56,177 nucleotides of DNA from an uncultured Eubacteriales bacterium (GTDB lineage Bacteria > Bacillota > Clostridia > Peptostreptococcales > Anaerovoracaceae), in contig ONRQ01000004.1 of assembly GCA_900320285.1 (NCBI GenBank), positions 1 through 56,177 on the forward strand, read 5' to 3'. Below are positions 16,717 through 25,532 of this stretch, one piece after another. The stretch's first letter is position 1; each line of letters starts with the position of its first letter. The position numbers and the translations under genes are program-made. The notes under the pieces were generated by a model, which saw only the letters and a list, made by a program, of their open reading frames with translations, was not told the origin of the DNA and ran no database searches.

Positions 16717-16884
16717 GGGCGCAAGCTGATGCCGGAAACATATCCCACCCGGTATCAGACGCTCATCGTTTTATGCTACCTTTTGTTAGAGCTTTAGGCA
16801 GTTACTTTATTATAGAGCGATAATATTGCTCAAAGTCGACATTCCGCTCGAGTCGGGTAGGATATGTTTCCGACCGCTTGCGCC
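16717..16884. repeat. Long inverted repeat with about 100-base loop
   Basis: The left arm (about 16718-16750) and right arm (about 16853-16884) pair through GGCGCAAGC, CGGAAACATATCC and ACCCG, broken by a 6-versus-3-base internal loop and one mismatch. The loop is AT-rich and contains a small hairpin (GAGC at 16816-16819 with GCTC at 16828-16831) and TATTAT/GATAAT motifs that could serve as a -10. It fills the gap between the flippase pair and the GT-C-like gene. It may be a regulatory structure or the remnant of a small inverted-repeat element. Confidence 0.7.
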
Positions 16885-16911
16885 GTATTGTTCAATACAC
16901 TAGATAACACA

Positions 16912-18681
16912 ATGGAAGATAATAATTACACGGAAAAACACAGTGCAAATAACGCTGTAGAAACAACTGCAGAAAAGAAGAAGAACCGCGCATGGGCATT
17001 CTGGCTGATTTCGATTGCCGTCAATCTGGCGATCCTGTTTGCTGTGCTGCACTTTGCGCCGATGTATTACGAGACAAATGATGACTACTCAATAGCCTGC
17101 AAGATTGCCGAGGGCTATCCGTACGTAGGCTTCGTCAATTACTATCTGTGCCGTGTGCTCATAGTGCTGCAGAAGATGTTTACCGGTGTGAATATATTCA
17201 TGCTTTCACAGATAGTAATGTCGTGCATAGCGTTCACTGCTGTGTACAGGGTACTCATCGAACGAAGCAGGGAGGTCACCGAGTGGCTGCTGGCTGCTGT
17301 AGTGATAGCTTTCTTCTCTTTTGATCACTACAGTGCCATACAGTTCACCAAGACTTCGGCTCTGCTGATGGCTTCCGGACTTCTGTATGTGGCTGATGCC
17401 TATACAAGACGTAAAAACATTCTGGCGTATATTGGCGGTTTCCTGCTGTATTTCATCGGAGTGTCATACAGGCAGATGGGCATGTTCCCGGCACTATCGT
17501 ACATATGTCTGTTCATGCTTGTCTGGTGGATACTTAACGGAAAAGAGTACTTCAAGGGCAAAAAGCCGGTACTGGAGATTGGTCTGATCCTGGTAATAGT
17601 CGCTTTGCTCGTAGTGCCATATCCTTTCGACATGCAGTCAGACCGCATGAACGCATCAACTCCTGAGCTCGCTCTGGCAAGGGAGTATCAGGCGGAACGC
17701 ATCAAGATCACGGATTATCCGCTGGTCGATAACTACGAGAAATTCAAGGATGAGTATGACGCGGTGGGTATCAGCGAGAACGACATACTCACTATCGACA
17801 GGTTCGTGCTCGACTATGACGGAGCCGCATCGCTTGAGAATCTAAAGACCATCAACAAAATCAACGCGCCGGCTCTTTCAACGTATATGACGGTGGAGAA
17901 AGCCGTTAAGAAGTTTGTAAAAAAGACACTTAAGGCTCTGAAGGAACGCAGCTTTACCGGCATGCATATCATAGCGCTTGCGTTTATATGCGTATTCATG
18001 CTGCTGGCTGTAAGACCTAAGAGCTGGATATACATACCGCTCATAGGCGCGCTCACGGTCGCCCTCTACATAACTATTTACTACATGCAGAGGACCAATT
18101 ACCGGGCGTTCTATGTGGCCGATGTGAGCGCGACGTTCTGGCTGCTCTACGTTATTATGGCTGAGGGCAAGGAACCTGAGAGAAAAGCGTGGCGCAAATG
18201 GTCAGGACGCCTGCTCTGCATACTTGCGGCCGCGGCGCTGCTGACGCTCTTCCCTAAAGCTGTAAAGATAGAAGAAGCGAAAGCGGCTCATAATATAGAT
18301 ACAGTTGCGAGCGAAGAAGTCACAGCTTATCTTGAGAGCCACCCTGACAAGTTCTATATCATGCCTACACCTATTCAGAAATGGCCTGCAACATATCTTG
18401 ACCCGCTGGCCCCTGCAAAGATGCAGGACAACTGCACCAACACCGGCGGATGGGAAGCAATGACACCTTCTAGGCTTAACTTTCTTGCGGAGCACGGTAT
18501 GAGCAACCCGGTGAAGGATCTCATAGACAATCCGGATGCGCTCATGTTCGGAAAGTACAAAAAAGACATGCTGCTTGAGTACTACAATAAGTGGTACGGA
18601 AGCGAGGATAAAACTATAGTTTTCGAGCAGGTCGATGAGGTAACAGATATACCGATTTACAAAGTTGTCTCGGTTGACTAG
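16912..18681 (+). CDS. GT-C-like polytopic membrane glycosyltransferase
   Basis: This 589-residue protein has about ten predicted membrane helices and a C-terminal soluble domain. The first outer loop holds E-T-N-D57-D58-Y, matching the acidic motif by which GT-C enzymes use polyprenyl-phosphate sugars at the outer face. It is the natural third component after the GT2 enzymes and the flippase pair: it would transfer the sugar to an outside acceptor such as a wall polymer. I placed the start at 16912; an in-frame ATG at 16864 lies inside the inverted repeat and would add an unlikely N-terminus. Neither start has a clear ribosome site. The C-terminal part (about 460-589) is hydrophilic and extracytoplasmic. 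Confidence 0.75.
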   Translation: MEDNNYTEKHSANNAVETTAEKKKNRAWAFWLISIAVNLAILFAVLHFAPMYYETNDDYSIACKIAEGYPYVGFVNYYLCRVLIVLQKMFTGVNIFMLSQIVMSCIAFTAVYRVLIERSREVTEWLLAAVVIAFFSFDHYSAIQFTKTSALLMASGLLYVADAYTRRKNILAYIGGFLLYFIGVSYRQMGMFPALSYICLFMLVWWILNGKEYFKGKKPVLEIGLILVIVALLVVPYPFDMQSDRMNASTPELALAREYQAERIKITDYPLVDNYEKFKDEYDAVGISENDILTIDRFVLDYDGAASLENLKTINKINAPALSTYMTVEKAVKKFVKKTLKALKERSFTGMHIIALAFICVFMLLAVRPKSWIYIPLIGALTVALYITIYYMQRTNYRAFYVADVSATFWLLYVIMAEGKEPERKAWRKWSGRLLCILAAAALLTLFPKAVKIEEAKAAHNIDTVASEEVTAYLESHPDKFYIMPTPIQKWPATYLDPLAPAKMQDNCTNTGGWEAMTPSRLNFLAEHGMSNPVKDLIDNPDALMFGKYKKDMLLEYYNKWYGSEDKTIVFEQVDEVTDIPIYKVVSVD

Positions 18682-18703
18682 CATCTTTATTAATTGATAT
18701 AAT
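18674..18703 (+). promoter_or_regulatory. Sigma-A-type promoter
   Basis: TTGACT (18674-18679) and TATAAT (18698-18703) are separated by 18 bp. The -35 overlaps the end of the preceding gene. It should drive the L,D-transpeptidase gene, with a leader of about 65 bases. Confidence 0.75.
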
Positions 18704-18711
18704 ATCTTTGT

Positions 18712-18725
18712 TTAACATCTGTTAA
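18712..18725. promoter_or_regulatory. Candidate operator palindrome at the transcription start
   Basis: TTAACA and TGTTAA form a perfect 6-bp inverted repeat separated by TC, about 8 bases after the -10 box. Its position over the start site suits a repressor site. The binding protein is unknown. Confidence 0.4.
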
Positions 18726-18775
18726 TATTTACAGAACAATCGTTATTACTAAAAAAGAAAGAGAAGGAATCAAAC

Positions 18776-20353
18776 ATGCGTAAAAGAATTCTTGCGATCC
18801 TTATGGCATTTGCTCTCTTCGTTGTGATGGGTCCTGTCGAGATGTTCGCATTTGCGACAGACGACGAAGAAGCTGCTGAGGGCACAAAAGTCGAAATGCA
18901 GTCTGAAGAAGCAGACGCTGAAAACGGTGAGGCAGGAGATGCTGTCGTTGAAGGCGAAACAACTCCTGTAGAAGAAGCAGTAGAAGAAGCTGCTCCGGCT
19001 GAGGGAGAAGCAGTAGAAGAAGCTGCTCCGGCTGAAGGAGAAGCAGCCGAAGAAGCTGCTCCGGCTGAGGGAGAAGCAGCTGAAGAAGCTGCTCCGGCTG
19101 AGGAAGAAGTAACACTTGAACAGGCTAATGTAGCGAGTCTTACCATTACGGTAGGCGCTGTAACAGCAAGTTCTGTACAGATGTCATGGGCAGAAACGCT
19201 TGATGCCGGAGAGACTCTTACAATCAAATATGCCGGTGGAGAACTGGCGGGCGTTACAGGCAATTCCTGCACAGTTTCAGGCCTTACTGCAGCAACTGAT
19301 TATACATTTGAGTTTTTCTCAGGCAGCAACAAGGTTGGTCAGGCAAAAGCCACAACAGCTCCTGGTCAGGTTCCTGCATTCAGAAAAGTGTCCAGCTACA
19401 AGACTGTAGTCCTCAAATGGAATGCAGTTCCTGGTGCATCCAAGTATGAGATCAAGGTAAATGGTGCATTATACGGCAGCACAAGCGGTACCTCACTGAC
19501 ACACAAAGTCGGCTCAGAAAAGGATATCATCAATCTTTTAAACAAAGGCAAGGGCGAAAAGTACTCCGGCAACCTTGACGGCAAGGACCGCTTCACCTAT
19601 ACGATCAGTGCAAAGGACGCAAACGGTAAAGTCCTGGCTGAATCAACAACAACAGGTGATATCGTAAAGACTCTGTACTACAAGCTCACTTTCAAGGGCG
19701 GCGCTACACTTACCAGCCACTCCGGCGGCAAGAAGAAGATCAATATCAAGAAGGGCGCAGTAGTCTATGCAAGAGGCTTCACAAATGGTAAGTACATCTT
19801 CGACTACCAGTGCAAGGATGGCAAGGTCAGAACTTTCCATACAATGAAGATCAGAGTTAAGGCTAAGCTTTCACCGCATATCACTGCTATCAAGAACAAG
19901 AGAGGTGAGAATACACAGCCGGCTTATACTGTTGAAGAGGCAGAGCAGTATGCAAATGACCGTGGTATCAAGAAGGCAACTTCAAAGTACATGATCTGGG
20001 TCAACCTGTTCTCGCAGAAAGAGTATATCTTCAAGAAGGTAAGCGGCAAGTGGAGAATTGTGACTGCAAACGGATACGGCCTCAAGAACAAGGTAATGGC
20101 TGCACTCCCTGTATCAACAGGAAAGGCTTCAATGCCTACAGCTACAGGATCCACAAAGATCAACCGTAAGCTCAAGAGCCAGCACGGAACACCACTGTGG
20201 AATGTCACAAAGTACTTCTCGGTACACGGTGTACAGAAGAGATGGCCGAAAGTCGGCTGGCCTGAATCAGGCGCATGCGCAAGAAACCAGATGCCTAACG
20301 CAAAGTGGATCTACAATAAGATCCCTAAGTACACAAGGGTATTCGTACACTAA
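18776..20353 (+). CDS. Secreted L,D-transpeptidase (YkuD-like) with acidic repeats
   Basis: L,D-transpeptidases make 3-3 cross-links in peptidoglycan or attach proteins to it. After a signal peptide (about 1-27) comes an acidic stretch with four EEAAPAEGEA-type repeats (about 70-112), a fibronectin-III-like domain (about 120-200), a second Ig-like region (about 200-300) and the YkuD-like domain (about 370-525). The catalytic cysteine is C501 in ESGACARN. The usual SHGC motif is therefore SGAC here, with the upstream VHG histidine about 34 residues before it. The ending AKWIYNKIPKYTRVFVH is characteristic. It has its own promoter (18674-18703), an AGAAGGAA ribosome site and a terminator after the stop, so it is a single-gene unit. 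Confidence 0.83.
   Translation: MRKRILAILMAFALFVVMGPVEMFAFATDDEEAAEGTKVEMQSEEADAENGEAGDAVVEGETTPVEEAVEEAAPAEGEAVEEAAPAEGEAAEEAAPAEGEAAEEAAPAEEEVTLEQANVASLTITVGAVTASSVQMSWAETLDAGETLTIKYAGGELAGVTGNSCTVSGLTAATDYTFEFFSGSNKVGQAKATTAPGQVPAFRKVSSYKTVVLKWNAVPGASKYEIKVNGALYGSTSGTSLTHKVGSEKDIINLLNKGKGEKYSGNLDGKDRFTYTISAKDANGKVLAESTTTGDIVKTLYYKLTFKGGATLTSHSGGKKKINIKKGAVVYARGFTNGKYIFDYQCKDGKVRTFHTMKIRVKAKLSPHITAIKNKRGENTQPAYTVEEAEQYANDRGIKKATSKYMIWVNLFSQKEYIFKKVSGKWRIVTANGYGLKNKVMAALPVSTGKASMPTATGSTKINRKLKSQHGTPLWNVTKYFSVHGVQKRWPKVGWPESGACARNQMPNAKWIYNKIPKYTRVFVH
18983..19114 (+). repeat. Four 33-bp in-frame tandem repeats
   Basis: Units start at 18983, 19016, 19049 and 19082. Each encodes an 11-residue acidic Ala/Pro-rich segment (EEAAPAEGEA plus V or A) in the L,D-transpeptidase. 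They differ at a few silent positions. Confidence 0.85.
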
Positions 20354-20372
20354 TCATTAAGTAAAATAAAGC

Positions 20373-20409
20373 AAAGAAGCGTCTCCAGCGCGGGACGCTT
20401 CTTTGATGT
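20373..20409 (+). terminator. Terminator hairpin after the L,D-transpeptidase
   Basis: AAAGAAGCGTC (20373-20383) pairs with GACGCTTCTTT (20394-20404) over a 10-base loop. The 3' arm ends in TTCTTT, and the symmetry means it may work in both directions. Confidence 0.75.
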
Positions 20410-20439
20410 ATATGGCAGACATAATTAATAGCTGAAACG

Positions 20440-21726
20440 ATGAACGGACTGAAGAAACTGTTTGTAAATTCGAATAATATAATGCGCGACAGCTACATCT
20501 GGAACACGATGTCGGCATTTCTTTTCGCGCTTCAGTCTGCCATAGTCCTTCTGGTGATTACCAGAACCAACGGGCTCGAGGATGCCGGTGTGTTTTCGAT
20601 CGCGTATGCAGTCGGAAGCCTTATGTATTACGTCGGAGAATACGGCGTGAGAAAGTATCAGGTGAGCGATGTAAACGAGGAGCTCAGCTTTACTGACTAT
20701 CACTCGCACAGAGTAGTTGCCTGTGTCATAACAATTATCGCAAGTGTGATCTACACTGTAGTCTGCTTTAAATGGCGCGGCTATTCGGGCTATAAGGCAT
20801 ACATAGTGTTCATGGTCTGCATGGTAAAGGTTGTGGAGGCTTATTCGGAAGTATACTTCGGAAGATACCAGCAGGTCGGAAGACTTGATGTTTCAGCAAA
20901 GACCAATCTCTACAGGACCTTCATAGGCATGGTGGCCTTCATGATCGCGCTCGCGATCACTCACGACATGGCGCTCTCGATGACAGTATGGCTTGTCGCG
21001 GTGATCATAGCTTTCCTGACTTCCAGCCTTGCGGTCATGAAAGACTTCGCAGAGCTTGAGTTCAGGTTCAACTGGAAAAATATACTGAAGATATTCATCG
21101 ATTGCTTCCCGCTGTTCGCAGGCTATTTCATGCTTCTGTATGTAAGCAATGCGCCGAAATACGCTATCGATGCCTGCATGACCGACACTGACCAGGCCTG
21201 CTACAACTTCATATTCATGCCTGTATTTGCGATCGGCCTTTTCGCCAACTTTATCTTCAATCCGATACTGGTGGATCTGGCTCATAAATGGGAGGATTCA
21301 GAGATAAAGGGATTCACAAAGATCGTAGTCAGACAGATCTTTGTCATACTGGCGATCACTCTGCTGGCTATAGCTGTGGCTCTCACGATAGGATGCCCAG
21401 TGCTGGGGATCATGTATCATGCAGATCTTTCGGCTTACAAAATCGACCTGGCGATACTCATGATAGGAGGCGGCATGCTTGCTCTGGTCAACTTCTTTGC
21501 CGTAGTCATCACTGTCATGAGATTCCAGAAGCATCTGACCGCGGGATACATAGTGCTTGCAGTACTGGCCGGACTGACAGCAAACAGAGCTGTTTCAGCT
21601 TATGGCATAAGAGGCGCCTGCGTCCTCTATACCGTGCTGCTGGCAATACTGTCGTTCGTATTTGCGATCATGACATTCTATTTTATAAAGAAAGCGCCGT
21701 CCCATGCTGAGGACAGCGCTGGTTAG
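20440..21726 (+). CDS. Wzx-like polysaccharide flippase (MOP superfamily)
   Basis: The 428-residue protein has about twelve predicted membrane helices and the general pattern of O-antigen/teichoic-acid translocases of the MOP exporter superfamily. A conserved-looking N-terminal segment, FLFALQSAIVLLVITRTNGLEDAGVFSIAYAVGSL, resembles the start of Wzx-type proteins, and the region around GEYGVRKYQVSDVNEE is the first charged loop. It would flip a lipid-linked repeat unit outwards for polymerisation. It has no strong ribosome site. It follows a terminator, so a weak promoter in 20405-20439 or read-through must supply it. It converges on the leftward gene at 21757. Confidence 0.83.
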   Translation: MNGLKKLFVNSNNIMRDSYIWNTMSAFLFALQSAIVLLVITRTNGLEDAGVFSIAYAVGSLMYYVGEYGVRKYQVSDVNEELSFTDYHSHRVVACVITIIASVIYTVVCFKWRGYSGYKAYIVFMVCMVKVVEAYSEVYFGRYQQVGRLDVSAKTNLYRTFIGMVAFMIALAITHDMALSMTVWLVAVIIAFLTSSLAVMKDFAELEFRFNWKNILKIFIDCFPLFAGYFMLLYVSNAPKYAIDACMTDTDQACYNFIFMPVFAIGLFANFIFNPILVDLAHKWEDSEIKGFTKIVVRQIFVILAITLLAIAVALTIGCPVLGIMYHADLSAYKIDLAILMIGGGMLALVNFFAVVITVMRFQKHLTAGYIVLAVLAGLTANRAVSAYGIRGACVLYTVLLAILSFVFAIMTFYFIKKAPSHAEDSAG

Positions 21727-21756
21727 AAGCTGTTATGTATCTGGTCAGAAAGCTTT

Positions 21757-23853
21757 TTACTGTCTGACTTTGTAAATATCCACGTCTTTGTTGGAGAAGA
21801 CCTTTTCATAATCTGCCGAGCTCAGATCAGGAGTTGGGTAGATTTTTTGTGTCACCATTACATAATCAACTCCGAGTTCGCGGGCGTCGTCTCCGCGGGT
21901 TTCGCTTTCAGGATCATACAGCTTGTCTGTATTCTTTATCATTTCACGGCGCTCTTCGGCTTCGACATCGGTAAAGGTGTAGCCTGAGCCTTCCAGATAG
22001 AAATTCCTTATTGCGTATGCAGCATACATGAAGTGGCAGTGGTGCCATCTGTTGACGATGGAATAATCCTTGCCGCCCATGGACTTGTACATCTGAGTTG
22101 CGAACAGGGCATCCTCAGGGGTGTTCTGCTTGATCCACTTTGTTGCTTCGTACTCTTCAGCCGACAGTGTCTTGTACTTGTCGTAAGTTGAGGCCGGGTC
22201 GGCATGCTTCATCACAGCCGGCAATGTGTCTCTGTAGCACATCGCGAGGGTTGCTGTCGTCAGTATGAGCACGGCGAAGAACCATATCTTTGAGAGAACA
22301 AGAAGCGCAGAAATAAACTTGCTTGTGATCTCCTCCTTATCCTCAAAGAACCAGAATACTATCAGAGGAGCGAATATGAGAGTCGCGACACCGAAATATA
22401 CCTGGCTGTGGCCTGAGTACCTCAGCAGCATCATCGCTACGAATCCCACGAATGCCGACGCATAAACAGTTACCTTCGCGAAGTCGTAATCCTTATCTCC
22501 CTTGATGACAAGTATGAGCTCGCGGAGATATCCGATCGCGAACGGCAGAGCGTAGATCGTAAAGAAGACGATCAGGAAGAGTACCAGGATAATCATAAGT
22601 CTAACTGTGGAAGGAATACCCATTCCCTTGAGAATCTTTGTCACGTCGGACTTCCAGAAGCATACTCCGACGATCTTTCCGAAGGCGAAGATCGAATCAC
22701 CGCCGACTCCGTTGGACCCGTTCAGCGCAAGCAGGAACTGGTACACGAAGAAAAATCCTGCTGACGGGAAGAGTGTAGGCATAAGAGCTTCTTTAAAGGA
22801 GACCCTTCTGAGTATGATTCCGAGAAGGAATGTGCCTATAAGGCCGCCTGCAAGCACAAGCCCGAGTGGGGCCTTGATGCCTGTGAGCAGCATGGTCAGT
22901 ACAGTCAGCAGCACAACGGAACGCACCTTTTTAGTTCTCTCCGGCTGCCGGAAATATACATTCAGCACGATGACAGCAGCAATTATGCAGGCTGCCGAGA
23001 AACCGGCGTAGTTCTCGTTGATGAAAAGCATCCTGAACATGTATGAAGTAGAAATGCTCCTGCCTATGAATACGTTGGACAGAAGGAAGGAGAGCGCATA
23101 CACACCGGCTCTGTCCTGCCTTCTGCAGAAGCATTTGAACATTGCGTACATGGAAATGCCCATGAGCGCAGTCGTAAGGTATGGCGTACACGACATGACC
23201 AGGAAGTCCGGAGCCATGCCGAAGAGTATGACCGGGACTGCCAGCAATATCTGCGAGAATATATGGTAGTGGACTATCCTGCCCGCCACGAGCGGATCGA
23301 CCAAAGGGTATCCGTGCGAGAGGGAGCCGATGAGGCTCATCTGATATGCCTTGTCGAGGCTGACATGGACGTTCTGTGCGTATTCAGGCGACATGTACTG
23401 GAACTGCGTAAACATGAATACATAGGCCATGAGCAGAGCCATAAACAGATAGAATGCCGCAGGAATGTCAGTAAGAGATACCTTGCGGATAAGAAGAGGA
23501 CCTCGTCTTCCTCCTGCTATAAGACATATATACAGAGCGGAAAGCACGGGGCCCAGGGCATAGAGCATGATCCTCGGGCCGGTTGCCTGAGTGATGAAAT
23601 ACTCTAAAACGACAAGCGACCAGCCGGCAAAGAAAGATACCAGCAGATCAGCGGACGCGTGACCGGAGCTGAATCCGGCCAGACGGACGATAAGCAATCC
23701 CGGAAGCAGTACGTAGAACGCGATGAACGCGAAAAACAGAAGCAGTCCCGGAACGCTTGTGTGATATACAAAAAGCGAAACAAGTACCATCGCGAGCATC
23801 GCAATGGTACTTATGATTCTTACTGTATTTGAGAGACCTCCGGAAGATTTCAA
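21757..23853 (-). CDS. Large GT-C-like membrane protein
   Basis: This 698-residue leftward gene encodes about fourteen membrane helices (roughly 12-560) and a C-terminal soluble extracytoplasmic domain (about 565-698). The late ATKWIKQNTPEDALFATQ segment is typical of GT-C-type and related wall-glycan membrane proteins, where it follows the last helix. A specific reaction cannot be assigned. It may transfer a polyprenyl-linked sugar or act as a polymerase. The start is a TTG with a perfect GGAGG six bases upstream; the stop of the preceding gene lies 10 bases before it, so both are cotranscribed. Confidence 0.7.
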   Translation of the reverse strand: MKSSGGLSNTVRIISTIAMLAMVLVSLFVYHTSVPGLLLFFAFIAFYVLLPGLLIVRLAGFSSGHASADLLVSFFAGWSLVVLEYFITQATGPRIMLYALGPVLSALYICLIAGGRRGPLLIRKVSLTDIPAAFYLFMALLMAYVFMFTQFQYMSPEYAQNVHVSLDKAYQMSLIGSLSHGYPLVDPLVAGRIVHYHIFSQILLAVPVILFGMAPDFLVMSCTPYLTTALMGISMYAMFKCFCRRQDRAGVYALSFLLSNVFIGRSISTSYMFRMLFINENYAGFSAACIIAAVIVLNVYFRQPERTKKVRSVVLLTVLTMLLTGIKAPLGLVLAGGLIGTFLLGIILRRVSFKEALMPTLFPSAGFFFVYQFLLALNGSNGVGGDSIFAFGKIVGVCFWKSDVTKILKGMGIPSTVRLMIILVLFLIVFFTIYALPFAIGYLRELILVIKGDKDYDFAKVTVYASAFVGFVAMMLLRYSGHSQVYFGVATLIFAPLIVFWFFEDKEEITSKFISALLVLSKIWFFAVLILTTATLAMCYRDTLPAVMKHADPASTYDKYKTLSAEEYEATKWIKQNTPEDALFATQMYKSMGGKDYSIVNRWHHCHFMYAAYAIRNFYLEGSGYTFTDVEAEERREMIKNTDKLYDPESETRGDDARELGVDYVMVTQKIYPTPDLSSADYEKVFSNKDVDIYKVRQ

Positions 23854-23863
23854 AGACGGCCTC

Positions 23864-24370
23864 CTATTGCTTCTTGGTCAGAACTGTGTAGATTGGATCT
23901 TCATTATCGGTATCGATCATCATCAGATTGCCGCCGCTGCTGAATGCAAGGTCAAAATTGAAGATCTCATTATTCATATGGAGATGATCTCCCTGGTCTT
24001 CCCATGTGCCGCTGAGAGGTTCTTCTGTGATCTCACCTTCCCAGGTTCCGTCTTCCTTAACGGTTATATCGATGCTTCCGTACAGATAGTGTGCCTGATC
24101 GGAAGTGGCTTCCCACTCACCGTAGTAATCGGAAACCTCTTTCTTTACTGTTTCAACTACTGCGCCGTCACCTTCCTCGTCGAAAGCAATGCCATTTCCT
24201 TCTTCCATCTCCTGAAGCTCGAAATCATCGGAATCTGTCAGATCGTTAGGATCAGCTTCTTCTTCGACAACGATTTCCGTGGAGTCGTTGTGCTTTGTTA
24301 CGATAAATGCGCACATAGCTGCTATAAGTGCAAGTGCTATAAGAAGGAATATGATGTATTTTTTCTTCAT
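23864..24370 (-). CDS. Small membrane-anchored lipocalin-like protein
   Basis: The 168-residue product has one N-terminal helix (about 4-22), a very acidic linker (about 33-70) and a beta-rich domain (about 75-168) with YYGEWEATS, TWEGEITEEPLSGTWE and a C-terminal strand, a layout like small lipocalin-fold domains. No catalytic residues are evident. The frame is open far to the right but overlaps the rmlB gene there. The ATG at 24370 has AGAGG eight bases upstream and begins the signal anchor, so it is the real start. It is the first gene of a leftward pair, divergent from rmlB. Confidence 0.7.
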   Translation of the reverse strand: MKKKYIIFLLIALALIAAMCAFIVTKHNDSTEIVVEEEADPNDLTDSDDFELQEMEEGNGIAFDEEGDGAVVETVKKEVSDYYGEWEATSDQAHYLYGSIDITVKEDGTWEGEITEEPLSGTWEDQGDHLHMNNEIFNFDLAFSSGGNLMMIDTDNEDPIYTVLTKKQ

Positions 24371-24438
24371 TCTTTTTGCCTCTTTTTTACTAATCCGCGC
24401 TGCGACATGCCTGAGCGATGCCGTATGCGCCGTATCAA

Positions 24439-24467
24439 TTGAAAATATAAGTGTAATTAAGTATAAT
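24439..24467 (+). promoter_or_regulatory. Strong promoter of the rmlB operon
   Basis: TTGAAA (24439-24444) and TATAAT (24462-24467) are separated by 17 bp, near consensus. Transcription should start near 24475, about 35 bases before rmlB. It is the only clear promoter before the terminator at 37333, so it may serve the whole wall-polymer operon. Confidence 0.8.
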
Positions 24468-24508
24468 ATATTGAATGTTTTTTGTAAATTCAAAGGAGTG
24501 CTGATAAT

Positions 24509-25528
24509 ATGAAAATCCTCGTTACCGGCGCAGCCGGATTCATCGGAAGCAATTTCGTTTTTCACATGCTCAAAGAGCATCCTGATTATGATATCGTAGG
24601 TCTCGACGCGCTTACTTACGCGGGCAATCTGGAGACACTCGCACCGGTCATAGATGACCCTCACTTCAAATTCGTGAAGGCGGATATTACAGACGCGGAA
24701 GCGATCGACAAGCTGTTCGCGGAGGAGAAGTTCGACATTGTAGTCAACTTCGCCGCTGAGTCGCATGTTGACAGATCGATTGAAGATCCGGGCCTGTTCC
24801 TGCGCACCAACATCCTCGGCACACAGGTGCTCATGGATGCGTCGCTCAGGTATGGAGTGAAGAGGTTCCATCAGGTCGGTACTGACGAGGTATACGGTGA
24901 TCTGCCGCTCGACAGACCTGATCTCTTCTTCGTAGAGACAATGCCGCTGACAGCTTCGAGTCCATATTCCGCATCGAAGGCTTCGGCAGACCTGCTGGCT
25001 ATGGCATATCACAGAACATTCGGACTGCCGGTAACCATCAGCAGATGCTCCAACAACTACGGACCTTACCAGTTCCCTGAGAAGCTGATCCCGCTCATGA
25101 TCGCGAACGCAACGGCTGACAAGCCTCTTCCGGTCTATGGTGAAGGACTCAATGTAAGAGACTGGCTCTACGTAGAGGACCACTGCAGAGCTATCGACCT
25201 TGTGATCCACAACGGCAGAGTAGGCGAAGTATATAACATCGGCGGACACAATGAGAAGGCAAATATCGAGGTCGTAAAGATCATCCTCAAGCAGCTCGGC
25301 AAGCCTGAGAGCCTGATCACATACGTGACTGACCGCAAGGGCCACGATCAGAGATACGCGATCGACCCTACAAAGATCCATGACGAACTCGGCTGGCTGC
25401 CAGAGACAAAGTTCGAGGATGGCATCAAAAAGACTATTCAGTGGTATCTGGATAACGAAGACTGGTGGAAGAACATCGTCAGCGGTGAATATCAGCAGTA
25501 TTACGAAAAGATGTATGGAAATCGCTAA
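24509..25528 (+). CDS. rfbB: dTDP-glucose 4,6-dehydratase
   Basis: RmlB/RfbB converts dTDP-glucose to dTDP-4-keto-6-deoxyglucose with bound NAD. The Rossmann loop is GAAGFIGS (7-14). The active site shows T125-D126-E127, Y153 and K157 (YSASK), and the GPYQFPEKLIPLMI and RDWLYVEDHCRAI segments are diagnostic. Length 339 is normal. No rmlA, rmlC or rmlD is found in the window, so the donor is made elsewhere and the product is probably used by the following aminotransferase rather than turned into rhamnose. Ribosome site AAAGGAG. Confidence 0.95.
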   Translation: MKILVTGAAGFIGSNFVFHMLKEHPDYDIVGLDALTYAGNLETLAPVIDDPHFKFVKADITDAEAIDKLFAEEKFDIVVNFAAESHVDRSIEDPGLFLRTNILGTQVLMDASLRYGVKRFHQVGTDEVYGDLPLDRPDLFFVETMPLTASSPYSASKASADLLAMAYHRTFGLPVTISRCSNNYGPYQFPEKLIPLMIANATADKPLPVYGEGLNVRDWLYVEDHCRAIDLVIHNGRVGEVYNIGGHNEKANIEVVKIILKQLGKPESLITYVTDRKGHDQRYAIDPTKIHDELGWLPETKFEDGIKKTIQWYLDNEDWWKNIVSGEYQQYYEKMYGNR

Positions 25529-25532
25529 ATCT

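Noticed and set aside
16864-16911. Earlier ATG for the GT-C-like protein
   Set aside because: It lies in the right arm of the inverted repeat and adds 16 residues without ribosome site support.
18801-19115. Leu/Gln-rich minus-strand frame opposite the acidic repeat
   Set aside because: An artefact of the GAA/GCT-rich repeat read in reverse; low complexity and no start signal.
24371-25381. Upstream extension of the leftward gene at 23864
   Set aside because: The extension is antisense to rmlB. The ATG at 24370 has a good ribosome site and begins the membrane anchor.
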